Positions 58,442-64,000 of a stretch of 64,000 nt of DNA are shown in pieces; position 1 is the first letter of the stretch, and every line of letters starts with the position of its first letter. Source of the stretch: Ramlibacter sp. Leaf400 (lineage in GTDB: Bacteria; Pseudomonadota; Gammaproteobacteria; Burkholderiales; Burkholderiaceae_C); assembly GCF_001424545.1 (NCBI RefSeq), contig NZ_LMQL01000008.1:310001-374000 (forward strand), written 5' to 3'. Position numbers and translations under genes: made by a program. Under the pieces are notes generated by a model that saw only the letters and a list, made by a program, of their open reading frames with translations, was not told the origin of the DNA and ran no database searches.

Positions 58442-59496
58442 ACCAGAAAAAAGGAAACGTGCGCCTGCGTGGCGTGGTCAAGCGGCACGGCGAGACCACG
58501 GTGCTGCACGGGGTCGACCTGGAGATCCGGGCCGGCGAGTTCTTCGTGCTGCTGGGGCCGTCGGGCTCGGGCAAGACCACCACGCTGCGCATCCTGGCCG
58601 GCCTGGAGCAGGTCAGCGAAGGGCAGGTCCTGATCGACGACGCCGACGTCACCGGCGCCGAGCCGGGCGAGCGCGACGTGGCGATGGTGTTCCAGAGCTA
58701 TGCGCTGTATCCGCACATGACGGTGGCCGAGAACATCGGCTTTCCGCTCAAGATGGTGGGCACGCCGCGCGAGGCGATGGCCCAGGCGGTGGCCGACGCG
58801 GCCGCGCGGGTGAGCATCGGCCACCTGCTGCAGCGGCGGCCCGGGCAGCTCTCGGGCGGGCAGCAGCAGCGCGTCGCGCTGGCGCGCGCGATCGTTCGGC
58901 AGCCGCGCCTGTTCCTGCTGGACGAGCCGCTGTCGAACCTGGACGCCAAGCTGCGGCTGGAGACCCGGCTGGAGCTCAAGCAGCTGCAGCGCTCGCTGGG
59001 CGTGACCACGGTGTACGTGACGCACGACCAGGAAGAGGCCATGACGCTGGCCGACCGCGTGGCCGTGTTCATGGACGGCCGCATCGTGCAGGTGGCCACG
59101 CCGCGCGACATCTTCAGCCGGCCCGCGCAGGTGACGGTGGCCGGCTTCATCGGCACGCCGCCGATGAACCTGGTGCCCGCCACCTGGCAGGGCGACTCGG
59201 TCCTGCTGGATGGCGTGGCCCACGCCGTCGGCGCCACCACCGCGCAGCCGCGCGAAGTGGTGCTGGGCGTGCGCCCGGGCGAGCTGCGCGCCGGGCCGCA
59301 CGGCACGCCCGCCCGGGTGGAGTACGTCGAGGAGCTGGGCGACCACTGCATCGTGGACCTGCAGGCCGGCGGCCAGCGCATGAAGCTCAAGGCCGAGGGC
59401 GCGTCCCGGCTGGGCGAAGGCGCGTCCACCGCGCTCAGCTTCTCGCCGCAGGCCGCCCACCTGTTCGACCGCGCCAGCGGCGAACGACTGAACTGA
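58438..59496 (+). CDS. ABC importer ATPase (MalK/UgpC type)
   Basis: This 352-residue protein has Walker A GPSGSGKTTTLR, a Q-loop at MVFQSYALYPH, the signature LSGGQQQRVALARA and Walker B LFLLDEPLSNLD. The H-loop is at YVTHDQEEAM. A TOBE/regulatory domain (about 235-352; MNLVPATWQGD, VVLGVRPGEL) marks the sugar-importer class. It completes the importer and is followed 22 bp later by the sulfatase gene. Confidence 0.95.
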   Translation: MNQKKGNVRLRGVVKRHGETTVLHGVDLEIRAGEFFVLLGPSGSGKTTTLRILAGLEQVSEGQVLIDDADVTGAEPGERDVAMVFQSYALYPHMTVAENIGFPLKMVGTPREAMAQAVADAAARVSIGHLLQRRPGQLSGGQQQRVALARAIVRQPRLFLLDEPLSNLDAKLRLETRLELKQLQRSLGVTTVYVTHDQEEAMTLADRVAVFMDGRIVQVATPRDIFSRPAQVTVAGFIGTPPMNLVPATWQGDSVLLDGVAHAVGATTAQPREVVLGVRPGELRAGPHGTPARVEYVEELGDHCIVDLQAGGQRMKLKAEGASRLGEGASTALSFSPQAAHLFDRASGERLN

Positions 59497-59518
59497 CCGA
59501 ATCGAAGGAAGGACCGCC

Positions 59519-61135
59519 ATGGACAAGCGCCCCAACATCCTGCTCATCCTGAACGACGACATGGGCTTCTCGGACATCGGCTGCTACGGCGGCGAGGTCG
59601 AGACGCCGAACCTGGACCGCCTGGCCGCCCAGGGCCTGCGGTTCTCCCAGTTCTACAACACGGCCCGCTGCAGCCCCTCGCGCGCGTCGCTGCTGACCGG
59701 CCTGCACCCGCACCAGACCGGCATCGGCATCCTGACCTACGACTCGGGCCCGGAGGGCTATGCGGGCAACCTGAACCAGCGTTGCGCCACCATCCCCGAG
59801 GTGCTCAAGCCGGCCGGCTACCGCAGTTACCTGAGCGGCAAGTGGCACGTGTCGAGCAACCTCCGGGAGCCCACCGATTCCTGGCCGATGCAGCGCGGCT
59901 TCGACGACTTCTTCGGCACCATCATCGGCGCCGGCAGCTTCTACGACCCCAACACGCTCACGCGCCGCAACGAGAACGCCGAGCACGAGGCGCGCGAGCC
60001 GGGCTTCTTCTACACCGACGCCATCAACGACGAGGCGGTCAAGTTCCTGCGCCGCCACAAGGCCGAGCATCCGGACAAGCCGTTCTTCCAGTACGTGGCC
60101 CACACCGCGCCGCACTGGCCGCTGCACGCGCACCCCGAGGACATCGCCAGGTACAAGGGCCGCTTCGACGAGGGCTGGGATCGCCTGCGCGAAGAGCGCC
60201 TGGAGCGCCTGGTGGCCAGCGGCATCCTGGACGCGCAATGGAAGCTGACCGGCCGCGACCCGCGCCAGCCGGCCTGGACCGACAGCGAAAACAAGGCCTG
60301 GCTGGCCAACTGCATGGAGGTCTACGCCGCGCAGATCGACCGCATGGACCAGGGCATCGGCCGCATCCTGAAGGCGCTGGAGGACCTGGACGAGCTGGAC
60401 GACACGCTGGTGATCTTCCTGTCCGACAACGGCGCCTGCGCCGAGGACATCCCGGAAGGCGTGACCGTCGACGAGCTGGTGGACAAGCTCATGATCGCCC
60501 GCTCGCACACGCGCGACGGCCGCGTCGTGCGCTTCGGCAACACGCCCGAGATCGCGCCCGGCCCGGAGGACACCTACCAGAGCTACGGCCAGGCCTGGGC
60601 CAACCTGTCGAACACGCCCTTCCGCCTGTACAAGCACTGGACGCACGAGGGCGGCATCAGCACGCCGCTCATCTTCCACTGGCCCCAGGGCATCGCCCAG
60701 CGCGGCGAGGTCCGCCACACGCCGGGCTACCTGCCGGACATCATGGCGACCATCGTGGACGTCGCCGGCGTGCCCTACCCGCAGCAGCTGGACGGCCGCA
60801 GCATCCTGCCGCTGGAAGGCCATTCGCTGCGCAAGGCGTTCGGCGCCGACGCGGGGGAGCGCCCGCCGATGTTCTGGGAGCACGAGGGCAACGGCGCCAT
60901 GCGCGACGGCCGCTGGAAGCTGGTGCGCGAGTACCCCAGGGACTGGGAGCTGTACGACATGGTGGCCGACCGCACCGAGACGCAGGACCTGGCGGCGCAG
61001 TTCCCCGACCGGGTGGCGGCCATGAAGCGGGCCTACGAGGAGTGGGCCGCGCGCTGCGGCGTGCTGCCGCGCGACAAGGTCGTGGCGCTGATGCGCAGCC
61101 AGGGCGTGACCAAGGCGTTCTGGGAAGACGAGTGA
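59519..61135 (+). CDS. Type I sulfatase (formylglycine-dependent), cytoplasmic
   Basis: This 538-residue sulfatase cleaves sulfate esters. PNILLILNDDMGFSDIGCYG carries the first Ca-binding Asp pair. CSPSRASLLTG holds the Cys51 that is oxidised to formylglycine. SGKWHV, HTAPHWPLHAH and FLSDNGACAED give further active-site residues. There is no signal peptide, so it acts in the cytoplasm on imported substrate. A GAAGGAAGG ribosome-binding site is present. It overlaps the gene for its activating enzyme. It is annotated arylsulfatase-like, but the substrate is not deducible. Confidence 0.95.
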   Translation: MDKRPNILLILNDDMGFSDIGCYGGEVETPNLDRLAAQGLRFSQFYNTARCSPSRASLLTGLHPHQTGIGILTYDSGPEGYAGNLNQRCATIPEVLKPAGYRSYLSGKWHVSSNLREPTDSWPMQRGFDDFFGTIIGAGSFYDPNTLTRRNENAEHEAREPGFFYTDAINDEAVKFLRRHKAEHPDKPFFQYVAHTAPHWPLHAHPEDIARYKGRFDEGWDRLREERLERLVASGILDAQWKLTGRDPRQPAWTDSENKAWLANCMEVYAAQIDRMDQGIGRILKALEDLDELDDTLVIFLSDNGACAEDIPEGVTVDELVDKLMIARSHTRDGRVVRFGNTPEIAPGPEDTYQSYGQAWANLSNTPFRLYKHWTHEGGISTPLIFHWPQGIAQRGEVRHTPGYLPDIMATIVDVAGVPYPQQLDGRSILPLEGHSLRKAFGADAGERPPMFWEHEGNGAMRDGRWKLVREYPRDWELYDMVADRTETQDLAAQFPDRVAAMKRAYEEWAARCGVLPRDKVVALMRSQGVTKAFWEDE

Positions 61136-62085
61136 AGGCCTGCTGCGTCCCGGCGCGCGAGGGAGCCGCAGCGGTGGCGGTGCCGGTCGTGCACGGCCCC
61201 GTCGGCGGCGCGCGCATCGACTGGGTCGACCTGCCGGGCGGGCGATTCACCATGGGCACGGATTCGGCCGAAGGCTTCGCCGAGGACGGCGAAGGCCCGG
61301 CGCGCGCGGTGGAGGTCGCGCCGTTCGCGATCGGCCGCACGGCCGTCACCAACGCGCAGTTCCGCGCCTTCGTCCGCGCCACCTCGTACATCACCGAGGC
61401 CGAGCAGGCCGGCTCCTCCTTCGTCTTCTACCTGCAGGTCGAGCCCCAGCGGCGCGCCGCGATCCGCCAGGTCTCGCGCGAGCTGCCGTGGTGGCTGCCG
61501 GTGGAGGGGGCCTGCTGGCAGCGGCCCGCCGGGCCGGACAGCTGGATCCACGACCGCCTCGACCACCCGGTGGTGCACGTGTCCTGGCACGACGCCGCGG
61601 CCTACTGCGCCTGGGCCGGCGCCCAGTTGCCCACCGAGGCGCAATGGGAGTTCGCGGCCCGCGGCGGACTGGAGGAAAAGCGCTACGCCTGGGGCGACGA
61701 ACTGGCGCCGGGCGGCCGCGAGCAATGCAACATCTGGCAGGGCGAATTTCCGTCGCGCCCCGCCGAGGGTTGGTGGCCGGAGACGGTGCCGGCCACGGAC
61801 TTCGAGCCCAACGGCTGGGGACTGCACCAAGTGGCCGGCAACGCCTGGGAGTGGTGCGCCGACTGGTTCAGCCCCGACTACCACCGCGCCACGGCGGCGG
61901 TCGATCCGCTGCAGCAGCGGCCGACCGGCCGGCGCTCGCTGCGCGGCGGCTCGTTCCTCTGCCACGAGTCGTACTGCAACCGCTACCGGGTGGCCGCGCG
62001 CGGCTCCAACACGCCGGGCAGCAGCGCCAGCAACATCGGTTTCCGCGTCGCCGCACCGGTCGGCGCGCGGCGCCCGCAGGCCTGA
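61132..62085 (+). CDS. Formylglycine-generating enzyme
   Basis: This 317-residue SUMF1/FGE-family enzyme oxidises the sulfatase CxPSR Cys to formylglycine. The N-terminal GGRFTMGTDSAEGFAEDGEG, VSWHDAAAYCAWAG, QLPTEAQWEFAARGG and GNAWEWCADW are family signatures. The copper-binding active Cys pair is Cys277 and Cys282 in CHESYCNRYRVAAR, so it is a true FGE rather than an inactive paralogue. The GTG start overlaps the sulfatase stop (GTGA), coupling enzyme and activator. Confidence 0.95.
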   Translation: MKACCVPAREGAAAVAVPVVHGPVGGARIDWVDLPGGRFTMGTDSAEGFAEDGEGPARAVEVAPFAIGRTAVTNAQFRAFVRATSYITEAEQAGSSFVFYLQVEPQRRAAIRQVSRELPWWLPVEGACWQRPAGPDSWIHDRLDHPVVHVSWHDAAAYCAWAGAQLPTEAQWEFAARGGLEEKRYAWGDELAPGGREQCNIWQGEFPSRPAEGWWPETVPATDFEPNGWGLHQVAGNAWEWCADWFSPDYHRATAAVDPLQQRPTGRRSLRGGSFLCHESYCNRYRVAARGSNTPGSSASNIGFRVAAPVGARRPQA

Positions 62086-62124
62086 CGAAAGCCTGTCTCA
62101 GGCGCTGGGGGACAATCGGCAGTG

Positions 62125-63699
62125 ATGACTCGAGAGGATGCATGGAACCGGCTGGCCTCGGCCGGGACCTTCGACGTGGTGGTGGTGGGGGGCGGCGCGA
62201 CCGGACTGGGCGTCGCACTGGATGCGGCGGCCCGCGGTTTTTCGGTGGCGCTGCTCGAATCGCACGATTTCGGCGGCGGCACCTCGTCGCGCGCGACCAA
62301 GCTGGTCCACGGAGGCGTGCGCTACCTGGCGCAGGGCAACATCGCGCTGGTGCGCGAGGCGCTGCACGAACGCACCGTGCTGCTGCGCAATGCGCCGCAC
62401 CTGGCGCAGCCGCTGGCCTTCGTCATGCCCTCGTACAAGCTGTGGGAGACGCCGTTCTACGGCGCCGGCCTCAAGCTGTACGACGCCCTCGCGGGCAAGG
62501 CGGGGCTGGCGCCCACGCGCTTCCTGAGCCGTGCCGAAACGTTGCGGGCGCTGCCGACAGCGCAGCCCGCCGGCCTCAAGGGCGGGGTCGAATACTGGGA
62601 CGGCCAGTTCGATGACGCCCGCCTGGCGCTGGCGCTGGCCCGCACCGCCGAAAGCAAGGGCGCGTTGCTGGTCAATTACTGCGCCGTCACCGGCTTGCGC
62701 CACGAAGGCGGCCGGGTGGTCGGTGTGCGCTGCGAGGACCGCGAGACCGGGCGCGCCCTGGACCTGGGCGCCCGCTGCGTGATCAATGCCGCCGGGGTCT
62801 GGGTCGACCGGCTGCGCGAACTGGACGGGCAGGCGGTCGGCCGGCCGGTGCGGCCGATGGTGGCGCCCAGCCAGGGCGTGCACGTGGTGGTGGACCGCAA
62901 GTTCCTGCCCGGCCGGCACGCGCTGATGGTGCCCAAGACGGCCGACGGACGCGTGCTGTTCGGCGTGCCGTGGCTGGGCAAGGTCATCCTGGGCACCACC
63001 GACACCCCGCGAACCGACCTGCCGCGCGAGCCGCGGCCGTTCGAGGAGGAGCTGGCCTTCATCCTGGGCGAGGCGCGGCGCTACCTGGCGGTGGCCCCCA
63101 CGATGGCCGACGTGCGCAGCCTGTGGGTCGGCCTGCGCCCGCTGGTCAAGCCGCAGGACGACGACGGCGGCAACACCAAGGCGATCAGCCGCGAGCACAC
63201 GGTGCTGGTAAGCCGCTCGGGGCTGGTCACGGTCACCGGCGGCAAGTGGACGACCTACCGCGCCATGGCCGAGGACGTGCTGGGGCGCTGCTTCGACGCG
63301 CGCCTGCTGGTCAAGGCCGCAGGCGGAGTGACCACCAACTTGCGGCTGGTCGGTGGGGACGTTCCCGCCGGTGCTGCCGTCCCGGTGTGCGACCCGCCGG
63401 GCCTGCACGGCTACGGCTCGGAGGCGGCCAAGGTGCAGGCGCTGCCCGGCGCCGGCGCCGAACTGGGCGGGGGCCTCACCGAGGCGATGGTGCGGTTCGC
63501 CGCCCGCGAGGAGTACGCCCGCACCGTCGAAGACGTGCTGGCGCGGCGCTCGCGCCTGCTGTTCCTGGACGCCGCGCTGGCGGCGCGCCTGGCGCCGGTG
63601 GTGGCGCGGCTTCTGCGCGAGGAAACCGGCGTCGACCCGCACGAGGCCGACTTCACCACCCTGGCGGCCGGCTACCTGCCGCAGCGGCAGCCGGCCTGA
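62125..63699 (+). CDS. glpD: Glycerol-3-phosphate dehydrogenase (aerobic, FAD)
   Basis: This 524-residue membrane-associated flavoenzyme oxidises glycerol 3-phosphate to DHAP and feeds the quinone pool. VVVVGGGATGLGVALDA is the FAD Rossmann loop, followed by GGGTSSRATKLVHGGVRYL. GLVTVTGGKWTTYRAMAEDV is the C-terminal FAD contact. Start options are ATG 62125 or GTG 62122; the ATG was chosen. It lies 39 bp after the FGE gene with a -10-like GACAAT at 62111-62116, so it may have its own promoter or be read through from the sulfatase operon. Confidence 0.95.
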   Translation: MTREDAWNRLASAGTFDVVVVGGGATGLGVALDAAARGFSVALLESHDFGGGTSSRATKLVHGGVRYLAQGNIALVREALHERTVLLRNAPHLAQPLAFVMPSYKLWETPFYGAGLKLYDALAGKAGLAPTRFLSRAETLRALPTAQPAGLKGGVEYWDGQFDDARLALALARTAESKGALLVNYCAVTGLRHEGGRVVGVRCEDRETGRALDLGARCVINAAGVWVDRLRELDGQAVGRPVRPMVAPSQGVHVVVDRKFLPGRHALMVPKTADGRVLFGVPWLGKVILGTTDTPRTDLPREPRPFEEELAFILGEARRYLAVAPTMADVRSLWVGLRPLVKPQDDDGGNTKAISREHTVLVSRSGLVTVTGGKWTTYRAMAEDVLGRCFDARLLVKAAGGVTTNLRLVGGDVPAGAAVPVCDPPGLHGYGSEAAKVQALPGAGAELGGGLTEAMVRFAAREEYARTVEDVLARRSRLLFLDAALAARLAPVVARLLREETGVDPHEADFTTLAAGYLPQRQPA

Positions 63700-63722
63700 T
63701 CGGCCGGGCCGCGAGGCCTGGT

Positions 63723-63750
63723 TTGACAAAGCCTGTGGATAAGGCATAAT
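63723..63750 (+). promoter_or_regulatory. rplN: Strong sigma-70-type promoter for rplN
   Basis: TTGACA (63723-63728) is a perfect -35 hexamer, and CATAAT (63745-63750) is a 5/6 -10 hexamer at a 16-base spacing. This is the best promoter match in the window. Transcription should start near 63757, leaving a leader of about 165 bases before rplN. Confidence 0.78.
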
Positions 63751-63755
63751 CGCGG

Positions 63756-63826
63756 GCTCGCCTGTTTTTGGGCGAGCTATCTGCCTTCCCGGAGGCGCCG
63801 GATGCGGACCCCAAGTCCGCGGCGCC
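63756..63826 (+). promoter_or_regulatory. rplN: Structured rplN leader (two hairpins)
   Basis: Hairpin 1: GCTCGCC (63756-63762) pairs with GGCGAGC (63771-63777) around an 8-base T-rich loop, right at the predicted 5' end. Hairpin 2: GGCGCC (63794-63799) and GCGGAC (63804-63809) pair with GTCCGC (63815-63820) and GGCGCC (63821-63826). Neither has a terminator T-tract. Candidates are transcript stabilisation or translational feedback by a ribosomal protein. Confidence 0.5.
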
Positions 63827-63920
63827 GACGACAGGCCCAAGACTGACCTGAAGTCCGCGCAGGAATCGGAGACCACCTCCGGTTCGAGCGGGGCCTCGGG
63901 GGAAAGTTGGGAATACACAA

Positions 63921-64000
63921 ATGATCCAGACTGAATCCCGGCTCGAAGTCGCCGACAACACGGGCGCGAAGTCCGTGCTTTGCATCAAGGTGCTCGGTGG
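63921..64000 (+). CDS. rplN: Ribosomal protein L14, 5' part (cut by window edge)
   Basis: The frame reads [20 protein letters not shown] and continues CIKVLGG to the window edge. This is the start of 50S protein L14, which lies at the subunit interface. It normally begins the spc half of the ribosomal protein operon. Here glpD rather than rpsQ lies upstream, and a dedicated promoter precedes it. Confidence 0.96.
   Translation, partial: MIQTESRLEVADNTGAKSVLCIKVLG

Overview
The window is GC-rich, densely coded DNA of a betaproteobacterium. Gene content and order point to Burkholderiales, probably Comamonadaceae (Ramlibacter/Variovorax-like). The pointers are recG-oxyR-ubiA order, a PhaM homologue, a DUF3567 protein, the long form of PurC, and dispersed palindromes whose translation gives the FPRRRES / DSRLRGND signatures. 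The genus is inference. I found about 62 protein genes, the first and last cut by the window edges. I see no tRNA, rRNA, CRISPR array, insertion sequence or prophage. No gene-free gap exceeds about 220 bp.

Layout. 1-2760: def end, BamE-like lipoprotein, fmt and azlCD. 2844-7731: pgk, pyk, fba and purC. 7763-8378: an RHH/ParE-type toxin-antitoxin pair with a putative operator. 8402-12010: a CnoX-like thioredoxin, then purE-purK-sua5. 12056-16455: an SGNH-fold lipoprotein lacking its catalytic residues, dacB, and tsaB-rimI-udg with overlapping ends. 16469-21613: a GT60-like glycosyltransferase divergent from a very large orphan TpsA-type adhesin. 21749-27757: glcD, a 7TMR-DISM protein with a ruined GGDEF domain coupled to a LysR regulator, purU, and a DUF4197 protein. 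27964-34582: beta-alanine:pyruvate transaminase, ChaN-like lipoprotein, AbrB-family membrane protein, DUF3567, DUF3108, and an IclR regulator divergent from an FAH-family hydrolase. 34701-38649: trehalose cluster otsB-GH15-otsA. 38750-39992: VOC protein and a crotonase-family protein. 40081-43867: copper-handling cluster (DUF2946, TonB receptor, YcnI, PCuAC). 43957-45941: phaM-FIST. 46017-53907: tgt-queA, recG-oxyR-DyP peroxidase-ubiA, proC. 53983-62085: LacI regulator and a divergent operon of a sugar-type ABC importer, a cytoplasmic sulfatase and its formylglycine-generating enzyme. 62125-63699: glpD. From 63723: a strong promoter, structured leader and the start of rplN.

How the genes work together. 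Most of the window is housekeeping: formyl-Met chemistry, lower glycolysis, purine synthesis, t6A and queuosine tRNA modification. The accessory interest lies in four places. First is the LacI-controlled sulfate-ester uptake and desulfation operon, which has two near-identical operators. Second is the adhesin/glycosyltransferase pair, which shares a control region holding a terminator-like hairpin. Third is the copper cluster. Fourth is a family of about 35-bp-arm palindromes: six copies, four of them between convergent genes, and one reading into the DISM protein's N-terminus.
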